Below are positions 12,951-24,968 of a DNA stretch of 59,166 nt, piece by piece. Each line of letters begins with the position of its first letter. Position 1 is the stretch's first letter. The DNA is from Paramacrobiotus metropolitanus (lineage: Eukaryota; Tardigrada; Eutardigrada; Parachela; Macrobiotidae): contig NW_026570529.1 of NCBI RefSeq assembly GCF_019649055.1, forward strand, positions 1 through 59,166, read 5' to 3'. Made by a program: the position numbers and the translations under genes. Below the pieces are notes generated by a model. That model was not told where the DNA came from, did no database searches, and saw only the letters and a list, made by a program, of their open reading frames with translations.

Positions 12951-14488
12951 TAAGCACGCAGGTTAGTTACTGCCAGAACTGACCATTAGAAATTTACATC
13001 GGCATCCACAATCCGTCGATGTACACTTGAACTTGTCACAGATTGGAAGTGTTACAGTAATGATACTTACCATAGTTTCGACTGAATGCAGTTTCTGGAA
13101 ATTTTGCGATTGTGAAATTTTATTACAATAGTAGTACCGTTACTGCATACGACGGTACAGGAAGCAGTTTTGCCTCGTTGACCATTTATTAGGACGAACG
13201 AATACAAGCACCCATTATATTCGTGCATCACATAATTAAGCAGTCTATATACATTATAAATAATAGTTTTAATAGTAAAGTACATCCAGCACGAGCACAA
13301 TTGTTGAATACACTCTGTAGTGCGAAATATTACTTTAATTCGAAGCATTTGCTTCCCGCTTTTGCTGTCGCGGAATGGGAATAAATCTTGTACAATCCTA
13401 TATATTAATAAAATAAGCCTTAGCGAATTCCATTTCTGTCACCCTTTTTTGAGCGATCCACTGAACCAAACTTTGATGTCTATATGTCATTCAATAGCCG
13501 CGAGTTTGCAGATTTGCAGAAACCAGTTAGTTTTTTGAAAGTATGTGAAGTTTTAGAGAAAATCTTAAAAGAACTTAACATACAAAGTCTACGGGAAAAG
13601 TGCAGAACCCACCACTGCAAACCCACCCAAGCCACCACTGGCACGAACAGCACAGAAAAAGACATCTACACTTGATGGAACTTTGGTGTCCGTTAGTTAT
13701 CGGACTGCCTTTAGTTCATAAGATTTTATTAAGAGTTAGTTTTAAAATATGTAGGCTCGGAAAGTGATGTTTCTTAAAGACTGAACATGCAGAATCTCCT
13801 GGAAAGTGGGAGCGACCCAAATTCCAAAGATAAAGTAGTTGCCTTTCGCAACGGGTTGATTAGATGTATTAATTAAAATTTAAAACTGCTTCCAAAGGGC
13901 GGTTGGCTTTTGCTGCCGTGCCAATAAAGTGGAATATTTTATCCTTTTTTCAAATCTCAAATAAACATCATTTTGTGAGAGACTGAAAGTCGATTTTGAG
14001 AATTTTGGTGTTCGACTGGAAATGATGTGGACTACTCGAGCAAAACAGCGAGTCCCAGTCCCACCGGGCGTACGCACTAGGATTCGAGTCTAACCGCCGC
14101 CCGGGGAGAAAGCGGCCCAAGGCAAATCTTTTCACGGCGACCTAAATGAGGAGCGCGAGCCTCCAGCAGGGGGGAAGGTAGAGAAGGTAAAAATATTTTT
14201 CAGAAGGGATATTTTTCCGCTAAGGAACGTAGACAAAAACGGTTTTATGAAAACAAAACCGCATTTTAGCATTCAACAATTTAACATAAACAGAAAATTT
14301 AAAAAGCGAAGCTTATCCGCATTCTAATCTATCTTTCCGCCAGCTATAAAGCATTCCGTCAGATCAGCTCCCATCAAAGGTCAAAACAAAAAAATTAGGG
14401 AATACCCTCTCCGGTGCGCCTGGGTGCGACAAGCTACATTAATGAACCATCTGTGAGGACGTAAGCGTGAAGCGACAATGCGTTTAAT

Positions 14489-14564
14489 GGGTTGGGGATG
14501 TTGTTGGCGTTAAATGGGTTGGGTTTGGGATGGGTTGGGGTTGGGATTGGGGTTGGATTGGGAG
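14489..14564 (+). repeat. G-run-rich low-complexity tract (G-quadruplex-prone)
   Basis: Imperfect GGGTTGGGATTGGGGTT-type repeats give about ten runs of three or more G within 76 bp. The tract is flanked by two copies of GCGACAATGCGTT (about 14473 and 14565), as if a short segment was duplicated around it. Confidence 0.6.
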
Positions 14565-15729
14565 GCGACAATGCGTTGGGGATGTACTATACAAATGCAT
14601 AGATTTTGCCAAACTTGAAACAAATTTTATAAGCACGTAACAGAAAGCGGAATCATAGGCGGCGCCTATCTGCAGCGGGGTCGCAAGCAAGACACTGTGC
14701 TTAAGTTGTCGACGTTAATCAATAAAAGTTCACCAAAGAACACAACGAAATTTTGAAGTCTTCATCAGGTTTAAATTGTGTGTAAACAGTTGGAGGAAAC
14801 TGGAAAGTATTTTTTATTCTAAGTGGTCTAAAGGTTGACATCGGTGGTCGTACGGTCGCATCACTGGATTGTTTTGTCGGGACGCACTAACTAAAATTTA
14901 ACGAAGCTCCGAATGGTATCTGAACCAGTAGAAGTACTGAAATACGGCTACAAAATTTCAGTAATTATGGAGCTTTTTTCTATTTGTAGTTCTTGACAAC
15001 TGACCGGCATATGCTGCTGATTGATTTGCGAGAAGCTTAAAACTTTGTTTTATAATTGCAAACAAAAGGACATATTCCTGGAAATTTTCTTTTCGGGTCT
15101 AATTTCGGGTCAAGTCAGCGGAACGCGACAATGTTTTCTCAAAACGGCCTTAAACATTTAATTATTAAACTGTGATACATTCTAACTGCTACCAATCTGT
15201 CAGTCAACTATGGTCAAAGGCCCAAAATAAAGAATAATTTACGACATTAGTTATGATAAGCATAACCAAACAGGTATTGTGCAAATACCGTTTGTCTCTG
15301 CCAATGAAACTAATCAAACTATATTATTATTAATATTCTTATACGCTCCGCTCAATAAAACTAAATTTGCAGTCATGGGTTTGTACTTTGTAGCTTTCCA
15401 TAAATAACAATTTATCGCCGATTTATTCCGCGCAGTTTGCGCGGGGTCTACTAGTACATACTGTATACTTTTCAGAGTCAATAAAATAACTGTTTGTTAT
15501 ATACCTACTTGGTAAAGACCGGCAATTATGTGTAACACAGGGATGACGCTGGGTCGATAGCGCACACATTGCAGAACGTTAAGCTGAACACTACGTTCCG
15601 CTAGTAGTTGACATAACTACCAACCGACTCAAAACGAAACACTAGGTAACTAGCAGATCAAAAACAAACCATCGAGCTGATGCTGCCTCTCGACCGTTCC
15701 GAATACACAAGCAGCATTACACGCTGAAT

Positions 15730-15772
15730 TTCAATGCTCAACCGTTGCAACAGAAAACGGTTGAGCATTGAA
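15730..15772. repeat. Perfect 17-bp inverted repeat (hairpin)
   Basis: TTCAATGCTCAACCGTT at 15730-15746 is exactly complementary to AACGGTTGAGCATTGAA at 15756-15772, with a 9-base loop. No gene overlaps it. It could be a small structured RNA, a MITE remnant or a cruciform. Confidence 0.75.
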
Positions 15773-16031
15773 TACTTACTGTATACTTATATTGCAGATT
15801 TAGGCTTCATTTGGCTACATTAATTTTATTATTACGAATTTTCTATGCACACCCAAATTTTCTTATAGCCTAATACAGTACGTAGTATAAAAACAATTAC
15901 CTACGCTATGTACTGTACTCATTATTATAAAGATTGTAAAGGTCACTTAACTGAACTTCGATCGTATTCAGAGTGCTACCTCGTTACGACTGTGAATTTA
16001 ATAGAGAATTCAACCTGCTTTTGTTTTCTAG

Positions 16032-16349
16032 TGGCTCGAAAGAATCGCGTCCGGACGGAACTGCAGCGCACCAGTCTGATTCAGCGCTGGCTGGAGATGC
16101 CGAAAGAATGGTATGACCTCCCGGAATTACAGCGCCGCCGTGATCCCACCGCGCGGTCACTGTTCGAAGTACAACTGGAATCTGGATCCGATGGTGGTGG
16201 GCGATCTGGCGGCACTGGCCAGCTACGGGATGCGGGAGGACCACAGTGCGCCCATGACCGATGAGGAGCTGCTGCGCTGGATCAAGGATATGGATAAGCT
16301 GCCGGTGCTGTTGTCCGTGGTGTCTGCGCCGGTTTTCCATCGCCTGTAA
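16032..16349 (+). CDS. Unidentified protein, terminal exon(s), frame broken
   Basis: Coding-like sequence follows the acceptor TTTTCTAG. The first frame reads ARKNRVRTELQRTSLIQRWL and WYDLPELQRRRDPTARSL. From about 16165 it continues one frame over as KYNWNLDPMVVGDLAALASY, then DEELLRWIKDMDKLP, and stops at 16347-16349. GC-rich codons contrast with the AT-rich flanks. The exon begins in phase 1, so an upstream exon must exist but was not found. The family is not recognised, and no catalytic motif or membrane segment is visible. Confidence 0.45.
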
Positions 16350-17516
16350 AATGCATACTCTTGATATCGGGGTGTTTGCTTCTGCCTCAAATATTTAGCC
16401 CGTTTTTGTTTTGTTTTTTATCAGAGATTCTACTTTTTATTCCCGTTTGTTGTGCTGCTTTCGGCTGTGCTTTTTTGGCTGTTTTCTTGGTTTCGTTTGG
16501 TTGTCTTTTGTAGTAGTGTGTTGTGCTGTGCTTTTTTTTACTGCTTGTACCTGTATATTTATTTTATATCGCTCAATTTACTCCGACGACTTTTGATAGC
16601 GGCATGGTGTGCTGGCATTCTTATCGTTTTGTATCGTGTTCTTGGTTTTTCTATCTGTTGCTTGCTGTATTGTGAAGTTAACAAAATGCAGTGTGCTGCA
16701 AATTACTTGGTTGCGTAGTATGATTGGTGCTTATCTGCAAACTTATTACTGCAGACATCTATGCTCTATAGTAATACGCATACGAAGTGGGTTGGACGAT
16801 ATCTTATGTACCTGATAGGAATTTAACAATTTTGAAGGAAAAATTAATACAAATCAGTCTGAGGCGAAGTGAAAGAGCAATAATTTTATTCAAGCCGGAA
16901 GGAATCGTTCGTGCTTTCGGCAAGTTTGAGTTAGGCGCATAGATTCACGCAACCGCCCCCGGAAGACAACTGTACGAGTATCTCTTCTGTGCTAACGGCT
17001 AAACGCTTTCATTGCTGATCCAGCCAGCCAGCCTGTTGATCACTTAAATCACTTGATCTTTTTATCAAGTTTGACGGTTATAGTCCTACTGTTTTTCAAA
17101 TTACACCATAAATTTTTACGGAAAATCTGCTTTTTATGGAGCTATAGAACGTTGCAAACAAGTGAGTTCTGATATTACTGGAAATAGCGCCGGACCTGCC
17201 TATTTTTATGATTAATTTATCGTAAATTCGTAATGACGTGCTTCTGTAAGTGTAGATCGAGTTTTTTTCTGCTTCGTTTCCACGTTTGTAACAATTTTGT
17301 TTCAGTTTTCACGAAGTTGTTTTTCAATCGGTAATATCGGTTTCATCTTCAGAACACCAGATTTTTGGTTTCGATAACGCTTTTCGGGTTAACATCACTT
17401 TAGAAGCAGTAGATACGGTACTGCACGATGTACGTTGTTCCTATGTCCAGTGTTTTACTCGTCGTTGCCTAACTAGACTTTCGCACAGTCATAACCTGCT
17501 CACGGTAACCGCTATT
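16350..17516. other. Intergenic region, no gene recognised
   Basis: T-rich 3' flank (16350-16800) followed by AT-rich sequence up to the BTB gene start. Overlapping hydrophobic open frames at 16411-16815 arise from T-rich composition. Confidence 0.45.
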
Positions 17517-20313
17517 ATGGCGCACAAGTACGAATCCTTTGTGAATTCCCAGCGTCGAGGCACGGTCTCCGAGATCAGCAGTCGTTGGCAGAATGCCCTA
17601 TCGAAAAGCGAGCTGTGCGATGTGGAATTCGCCGTGGGACGCCTGTTTGGCGCCGTGAAGAGACTTCGCGCACATAAGTACGGTTGAAGTTTAACAGCGT
17701 CCACCTCCGTTATGGGTTAGCCAGCTGCAGGATGTTGTTGGCTTAGTAGGCAACACATTGGTTTTCTTAGGTTGACTCTCAGCATCAGCAGCGATGTGTT
17801 CTACACGATGTTCAACGGGAGCTTGAGCGTGCTGGCATCCCCATCGACATTCCGGATATTCCTGCAGACGCGTTCACTAACATGCTTAGGTAGGTGCTAG
17901 CGGAAATTACATAAAATTCTTAAATTTGTCTAAAATTCTTGCGAAAGTAAACGCTCTTAGCCTTGTCCTTAATCGATTTCTTTGCAGTATGTTTTCATGT
18001 GTGAGTATGCGTAATTACTGTAGAGCGATTTCTCGTTCCAACCAGCCAACCGGTTCATCGTTTTCGTATATGTACCGATCGCTTCGTCCTTTTTTTATTA
18101 CTTACTATGTTTTTCAAACTACATTAATAACATTATTATTATTTATTTAATATTATTTTTTCTATTAGTATTAATTTTAGCGATTGCAGTAACCAAACTC
18201 CAGTAACGCAAATATAGTATCATGTTGTAATTTTTCTGTCACTTTGACTGTCCACCACTGTAAAGAGGCACCGGCTGCGCACGAAGATCATAAATTCCTT
18301 CTTATTACCGTCCATAGATCGCTTGCGGTAATGGATGCCCAGTGTTTTCCCGTTTCAGCTACATCTACACCGGTGCCGTTGAAGATCTCCAACCGGAGAA
18401 CGCAGTGCAGACACTGTACTGCGCCGATAAGTACGACTTGCCATGGCTGGCCGAATACTGCACGGACTTTATTCTCGATGACTTAAAAGCCGACAACTGC
18501 CTCATGTATCTGGAAAATGTGAGTATAGTATATTTCCAGGCAGCCCTTGAAGCATTTTCTAAACGGTACCAAATTGCGCTATGCGTGTAGGGCATCGTTT
18601 TCTTTACGCTGTGAGGACTATTTTGTTAATACCGTAAATCTCAGGAAAGCTTGCGTTTCGATTGTATGCTGGAGAAAATGTACGCGTACGTTGGAAGCCC
18701 TCTCCGTATGCAGAAGGGCGGGTGATACTAGTTTTAATGCAGTACAATATTTTTAACGCTGTGCATTTTGACAGGCGAAAAGCTGGACTCAGACTGTGAT
18801 GTTGTGGTGGAGAAATGTTTGGACATTGTGGACGCATCCACCGCGGGCGTTTTCCAGTCGGATTATTTCATCAAGTTGGAGCGCAAAACGCTGGAGTTGA
18901 TTCTACAGCGCAGCACATTGTCAGCGGAGGAGAATGTCATCTATATGGCTGTCGAAGAGTAGGTTGCACCAACGATAACCGGCTTGCTGCAGACCATCAC
19001 TTTCTTTCTCAAATTGTATCAATGTTTTTGAATATTTGTCTTGTTGCGCACAGATGGGCGAAGGCTGCCTGCCTTGGCAAGAAGGTATCTGCTTCTGCAA
19101 CCAATCGGCGCCAAGCACTGGGTCCGGTATTTTTCCTTATCCGCTTTGCTTTGCTGACGGACGCTCAACTGACCAACGGACCGGTTAAGGTTGGTATTAA
19201 TTATGTCTTAAAATACAGCTTGCACAGCCAAGTTCGAGCAGTAACAGGAGTTTCTCACCCTCCAACTTTGGAATCTGAAATTTTGAAATTTTGATTTTTG
19301 AAGGATAGTTTTAGATCTGAAGTACCTTTCGGGATCATGTTTCCATGCAAATACATATTAAAGGTGTAGGAAACAAGAGCCAGAATATTATTTTCATTTT
19401 TTGCAAGAAATAAGCATTTTCATTCAGTGTTGTTTCAAACGCTGTGGATGTTTGAAACGTATAAGGTGGTAACGTAATTTCCTAGGGGTCCCTCCCTAAC
19501 TTCTGTGGAAACACTCACATCTTGCCGTAAACAATCAGTGCGTAAAACAACCACATTCCGCAGTCGGCACTCTCTTTAGCATACAAGATTGTGGGAGGCA
19601 GAACTGAGGTCACCTCGAGCATTGATTGCGTAAAGCTCTGATAACCCCTAATGGATACCTTTAGGCTTACTCAACGTTTTCCGAAAAATATTGGTTGGTT
19701 TTTTTTGGAGTTGCAGTTATAAGCAAATTTATTTCACAAAACTCCCGCAGCTTAGATGTATATTAACCTGTTCAAGGTCGGTTCCAACTGCGTTTAATAT
19801 TTGCAGAGTGGTCTACTGAATCTCAAAGAAATGCGTAAAGTTTTGATACAGAAGCATGGAACAGATGCCGACGCATCCAAGGAAGGTCCGCTGGCTTTTT
19901 CTAAAGAGCCACGGAAGCTGGTGACGTGTCGTTTTCTAATCAGATACACGTATAAGCTGATGGAGAAGACTTTCGTGCTGTACACCGAAGGCAGTTATTA
20001 TCCTGCCATGGTCACAGGAATTGATGAGGTGGATTATGTTTGGATTTACGAAATGGAAGCACACGAGGAAAAAGGTTTGGTCTCCGTTAACTGCCACCAT
20101 TCTGTTCGTGCCTCCGTTCGTGCCGCGGATATTCTGAAGCGTGGTTTGCCGGTGGAAGTATACATTGACGGAGAATATAAGAAGGCGACGTACGGTTCGC
20201 TACGGGCTGGACGACATACGGTCTGCGTTGGTGACCGCGAATACAGTGTGGAATTCACGAAGCTGAAGATTGCGCGTGCTGATGTTGAGAAATGGTTGGC
20301 TGGTCAGCAGTAG
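17517..20313 (+). CDS. BTB-BACK protein (BTBD1/2/3/6-like) with a non-PHR, Tudor-like tail
   Basis: BTBD proteins are usually substrate adaptors for Cullin-3 ubiquitin ligases. Exons supported: 17517-17677 (WQNALSKSELCDVEFAVG), 17771-17889 (SISSDVFYTMFNGSL, then in the next frame IPIDIPDIPADAFTNML), 18359-18518 (YIYTGAVEDLQPENAVQTLY, CADKYDLPWLAEYCTDFIL), 18775-18958 (BACK: EKLDSDCDVVVEKCLDIVDA), 19054-19189 (NRRQALGPVFFLIRFALLTD) and 19807-20313. The BTB-BACK part aligns well with BTBD2/6, including the stretch where a PHR domain normally follows. Here the last about 150 residues instead hold two short beta-rich units (TFVLYTEGSYYPAMVTGID; VEVYIDGEYKKATYGSLRAG) resembling Tudor folds. One base is missing in exon 2, and the join between 18518 and 18775 is unresolved; a small exon is probably missing. 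It lies tail to tail with the SPOP-like gene. Confidence 0.7.
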
Positions 20314-20781
20314 CGAGTCTGCGACATGGATGGAATTTACGACGCCACCGGTTCTCTGGTTTAATTTCGCTGATTATCCTTTGTGATGTATCTTTACATT
20401 AAAATTTGTTGTCTATGTTGTTGCCGTTTGGATACACACAAAATTTTTGTTTTTCTTTTTATCATAGGAAATAGTTTTATGTGCAGATGGCAGAGTCAGT
20501 TTCCGATAGATTTATTTATTTGTCAGTTGTCGTTTTTTGCATTTGTTGCATCAGTGCTTAGTTTGATACTAAAGATACGTTAAAGTAATACCTGGCAATT
20601 CCATAAGTGCACTCGTACTGCGCATTACTTATGAGATGAAATATAGATATGACAAAATATGTCTAAGTGAATGCATAATCGAAGAAGGTCGACCAGGACA
20701 AATTAACGCACTTATATCGGTATGTAACAAAAATGTTTTATAAAAAAAAATTGGCAAGCAGGTCCTTTCTAAGTGGATTTA

Positions 20782-22854
20782 TCATTGTGAGGCGTCATGT
20801 ATACGAAGATCGCCCGGTATTTTAGATTCACTGTCCACATTTTCTTTAGTCCCAGCTAACAGTCCGTATTGTGCTAAAACATCCAGGAAGAATTCAGTGT
20901 TATACTGGCGTAACTCGTCTAGTCCACCGGCTTCCGCAAACTGTGACATATTATGGATACTGAGCTGCAGAGATGCTTCGCGTAGCCTTTTCAAATCATG
21001 CTGATTGGATAATATCAGCATGCGAGCGGCACTGGCCACGTTCAGGGAAGAGCACAAGCATTCCTGACAAACGGCACGGAGATCCGCGAGATCATATTTA
21101 TCCGCGGCGACGACAAGCTTTTCCGCCATAATGGAAAGGTCAGCACATGTTGCAGTGTACCTGTACAGAATTACCTATTAGTGGTAATACCAGTATTGTG
21201 TTTTCTTACAATTTGTACAAAAGACCGATTCGGTATTACAATAGGTACTTATGTGTAATTAATTTATACAGTGCGTTCAAATGCATGCACACTTTAAAAG
21301 GGCAGTCATGAAGGATCGAAGGTCCGCGCAGGTCAGCGAATCTGTTTGTGCAGTATAGTTAGGTATCATTATCAACTTAAAAAATACGTAGTCGCAGCGA
21401 ATTGAACGCAACATTCTCTGGCAAAAACAAATAAATTAAAGCGAGCATTTTGAAAGAATGTACTTATGTGCTGATTACGATTGTGGCATTGTGCAGTACT
21501 TGTTTACATGAATTCCAGCATTGCCGCTATCGTCTCTCCATCCGTATCATCAATACGACAAATACCATTTTCAGCTTCCGTTGTCGGATGTATTAACATG
21601 GCGGCGAATACTTTAGAGCGAGCGATGAGGATGGCTTTATGAACAGGAAATAATCCGTTATCCGACGACACCAGCACCATATCACAGCCCTCTTGCGATG
21701 TGTACAACTTCCGGAGATCATCCAGCAAATAACTGGCACCGATTTCCATCGGTGTGCTTAAGCGATCCACATGGAGGTATGTACTAAAAATTCTATCACA
21801 GCCTGGATGCGTAGTACATCGTCCTGGATGTAGCGCTGACCGGAAGCGAAAAGCTGCCGGTGCGAGATGAACTCGATTTTGCCCCAAGAAGGAAAACCGG
21901 CATTGCTGTGCACGAAGGGTTTGTTGCTGGCTGGCGGTTCATACAGAACGTTGCCCTTGTCGTCAACAATGCTGCAAAAAATATAGTAAACACAGTATAT
22001 GCGATTAGCTGCCTTAGGCGATTTCCACTTAATGCACCTCACGTGCGCATCGGGTAATTATATAACTTTCAAAACGCAAAAACAATTGAACAGAGCTCAA
22101 GTTCTATGTACCTCGTACAATACGTGTATTCCAGCTATTAAACCACTGTTTACGTAAACTCACGATTACCTGTATATTAAACAAAATTCACAATTTTCTT
22201 TGTGGCAGTATCAAAATTTCAAGTGTCGATATAGCAGAACTGATCGTGAAATACACACATGGAAATAACGTGACATGCACACATGTACGTATATGCCAGT
22301 TATGACCTTCGTAAGCAGAAAGACAAACTCACATCTTCCCAAGGAAATACAATAATCATCATTAAAGTTTTTACAAATACAGTAGGTACGGTAGTTGTAG
22401 GTTAACCACATAAAATTATCATCCGCATAATTATGATGTAAATTAAGTTACACAAATTACGTATTACGTACGAGTAGTACGAGTAGTAGATAATTCATCT
22501 AAATTTGTAATGATAAAGTTTTTTGTGCACGTACCGTAGCGTATGAGTCGCAGCAATTTCTTCCCCCTCTTTCAGTTTTTTGCAGCAGACAAACAACGAA
22601 ACAAAATCTTCGTCTTTTCCGCCGCTGGATTTATTCTTCACACGGTGTAACGGTGTCATTTGCAGACACCATTCCGCTCTGCTGTTTTTCAGTCCGAGAT
22701 TAAACACTCGCACCGGACCGGAAAATATTGCTGTGGTCAAGTGTTGGCGGAACTTGAATTTATCCACCCGCCAGTTAATAACTACATTGGCCAATGTTCC
22801 TTTCGTCTCCGTATCCACGGTGGCGGAGAAGGATTTTGTAACAGGATCACCCAT
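20782..22854 (-). CDS. SPOP-like MATH-BTB-BACK protein
   Basis: SPOP-type proteins recruit substrates through MATH and bind Cullin-3 through BTB. Exons (minus): 22854-22535, 21971-21508, 21160-20782. MATH: FSATVDTETKGTLANVVINW through VIDDs typical of the fold, continuing over intron 1 into IVDDKGNVLYEPPASNKPF and DDVLRIQAVIEF, as in SPOP. BTB: GCDMVLVSSDNGLFPVHKAI, LIARSKVFAAML. The third exon continues LEFMYTATCADLSIMAEKLV, VAADKYDLADLRAVCQECLC, matching SPOP's [22 protein letters not shown]. The spliced length is 1163 nt, one base short. The frame break lies at the T run between MATH and BTB (about 21793), so a homopolymer deletion is likely. With one base added the protein is about 387 aa (SPOP is 374). 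Confidence 0.85.
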
Positions 22855-23364
22855 AACGTAAACAAGTACTTAAGTATACGTTTAGTAAGTACACTGTTTA
22901 TGCGGCTCATACACAACAAACTTTATGCAGTATTTTTGGCGTCCAGTAATCGTAATTGCGATAATGCAGGAACACACCAATGCGAAAATCCAGAACATAA
23001 TTCAGAATTCGAACACTTAATACGCAAACGCACATAAAAAACTTAATGAACCTACACGATAATAGGTTCCATACTGCGAGGTATAAGATGCGTAATTATA
23101 ATCCGAGGAAATTGTGGTTAATCATTTGGTCATAAACCTGTTTCGTGTGAGTCAACTGCGGCCCTACACCGCACTGGCAATGAAAGTAATTCTCTAATAA
23201 TTAAAGTTGTCATGAGTACGAGGAACTTCCCTGAAGTACTTAATTTATCGGAAACAATTATTGCGTATTGTATTCAGATTCGCTTAATGCAAATACTCAA
23301 ATGTGTAAACAAAGACATTCAGAGACAACCAAATTTTCAACAGCAGACACTGCAAAACAACAAC
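22855..23364. other. Intergenic region upstream of the SPOP-like gene
   Basis: Probable promoter of the minus-strand SPOP-like gene, then AT-rich sequence up to the LINE fragment. No gene recognised. Confidence 0.4.
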
Positions 23365-23945
23365 CCAACTTCAACGTAAAGTGCATGCCTGTGTACAGCC
23401 ACACCTTGACTACGGGTCAGGTACGTGGTCGCCGGCATCTTCGGCTTTACGCGACAAGATAGACAGGGCACAGCGGAAAGCACTGCGGGCGATTTCTGAT
23501 TACAAGGAGCGGGTTACACCCGAGCTGTATCAGAAACTGCGCATCCTGCCGGTGTACGACCGTTGGAAGCAGTCGGAAGCGGTTTGGTTGTATAAGATCT
23601 ACAACCACGAAGCATACCATCCGCCGAGGTACATGGTCGAGATGATCGACTTCACGGATTTCGGAATGCGGTACAACCTGCGGAACCCAACGAGAATTGC
23701 TGCCAGAGCGAAGAAGAAGATCGGAGAAGGCACGCTGGCCATGCGACTAAAGAACATCTTTGAGCGCATACAAAAAGTTAACTTGCATATACTCAGTGTT
23801 GATGGTGTGGGATTTTTCAAATTTGCTCTCCGAACAGTTGATCTGTCTTAGAAATTGTTATTTTGTTTAGTGTTGTGCCGACCAGACGTTGAAGTCCCGT
23901 TTAGCGGGTTGTCTGCTCCTGATGTAATAATAATAATAATAATAA
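23365..23945 (+). mobile_element. 5'-truncated non-LTR retrotransposon, 3' end of the reverse transcriptase ORF plus (TAA)n tail
   Basis: The reading frame 23381-23851 encodes the C-terminal end of a LINE reverse transcriptase: HACVQPHLDYGSGTWSPAS, then DKIDRAQRKALRAISDYKER, the usual PxLEYG...W and QRKxLRxI signature of Jockey/CR1/I-type elements. About 75 bp of 3' UTR follow. The copy ends in seven TAA units at 23925-23945, a typical 3' tail for such elements. The catalytic FADD region is absent, so the copy is dead on arrival. The frame has no stop or shift over 157 codons, which suggests a recent insertion. The clade is not determined. Confidence 0.8.
23925..23945 (+). repeat. (TAA)7 tail of the LINE fragment
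   Basis: Seven perfect TAA units lie immediately after the LINE 3' UTR. Short 3' microsatellite tails mark the site of target-primed reverse transcription. Confidence 0.85.
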
Positions 23946-24968
23946 AGGGAAGTAATATAAACCAAAACGGCCTGCACATGTCTAATCTCACCGCAAACGG
24001 CTAACAAATGTACAACAGTATACAAAATATACAACAAAAATGTACAGAGGTTTACATTTTGCAATATTACAACGGAATAAAGGTAAGAGAAGTTCAAAAA
24101 TACCGAGAAAGAGATCGATCCTCAGGTCAGATCGTGTAAACTTTAAAAACGTAAAATTTAAAATGCAAAACAATCCCGGGCTTCCGTTGTTTTCACGCAA
24201 TGCAGATACGTAGACCAGAAAGAATTTTCACCATCGCCATTCACAAAGTCTGAAAAATGCAATCGAATTATTATGCACACCAACCTGTCATTACTATCCC
24301 GCTAAAATGTATACAAAATAAGCCGGAAGCGTAAGAACCGTGAATGCTATACTTACGTAAACGAATACAGCATACTGTTAAATTTCTTACAGTTCGAAAA
24401 AATTGTTGTCACAAACTAACAAATAAGTAAATACCATCGATATCAAATAAAACACTCAAACACGATTCAAATTACATATTTAGCCGGCAAAATCACAGAA
24501 AAGCTATAGGCAGATCGAAATAACCGAAATAAAATAAAAAGACTTCGCTATTCAGTATATTTCTGACTGGTGAGGCGCAGTCTACGATAAGCGGCAATGC
24601 GCCGAAAGCTAAATTAGCAAACTAATGAAAGTGAAGCAAAATAAGTAGCACACTCACCAGCTATAGAAGCCGCTACAGCATCTCCAAATCGCACCACTAA
24701 AAATTCAGACAATTCACCACCGGCAGGCGATGATTTTACCAAAGAAAGCCCAAACAAGTCTTACCTTTAACCAACAACAACAAGATTAAAACCAAAACAA
24801 CCATCCACGGAAAAAAACCTCGAATCCCCTTTCGCATCCGCACCTAAACCAACAAGCAATGGTCGTTGTGATTCACATGATCATGAGAAGCGAAAACCAA
24901 TAAATATTCTAAAGTCATAAGCAGGTTAGTCCTCACTGCAACATTGTACATTTACAGTACTTCCGTCT
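23946..24968. other. Intergenic region, no gene recognised
   Basis: AT-rich sequence between the LINE tail and the 3' end of the minus-strand coiled-coil gene. No domain-bearing frame was seen. Confidence 0.45.

Larger units (their letters stand above)
12951..16031. other. Long non-coding stretch between the HSF-like gene and the 16032 exon
   Basis: About 3.1 kb without a supported gene. It holds a G/T-rich low-complexity tract (14489-14564), a perfect 17-bp inverted repeat (15730-15772) and a GC-rich block at 14030-14190 whose origin is unclear. Small open frames at 13484-13675 (+) and 13880-14077 (-) show no domain. It may hold 5' exons or an intron of the gene ending at 16349. Confidence 0.4.

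Noticed and set aside
13484-13675. 63-codon plus frame with some charged residues, and its antisense frame
   Set aside because: No acceptor/donor logic or domain was found, and it could not be linked to a neighbour.
14085-14100. tRNA B-box-like GATTCGAGTCT
   Set aside because: No A-box, acceptor stem or cloverleaf could be built on either strand.
22580-23037. Plus-strand frames of 93-125 codons
   Set aside because: Antisense to the MATH exon of the SPOP-like gene.
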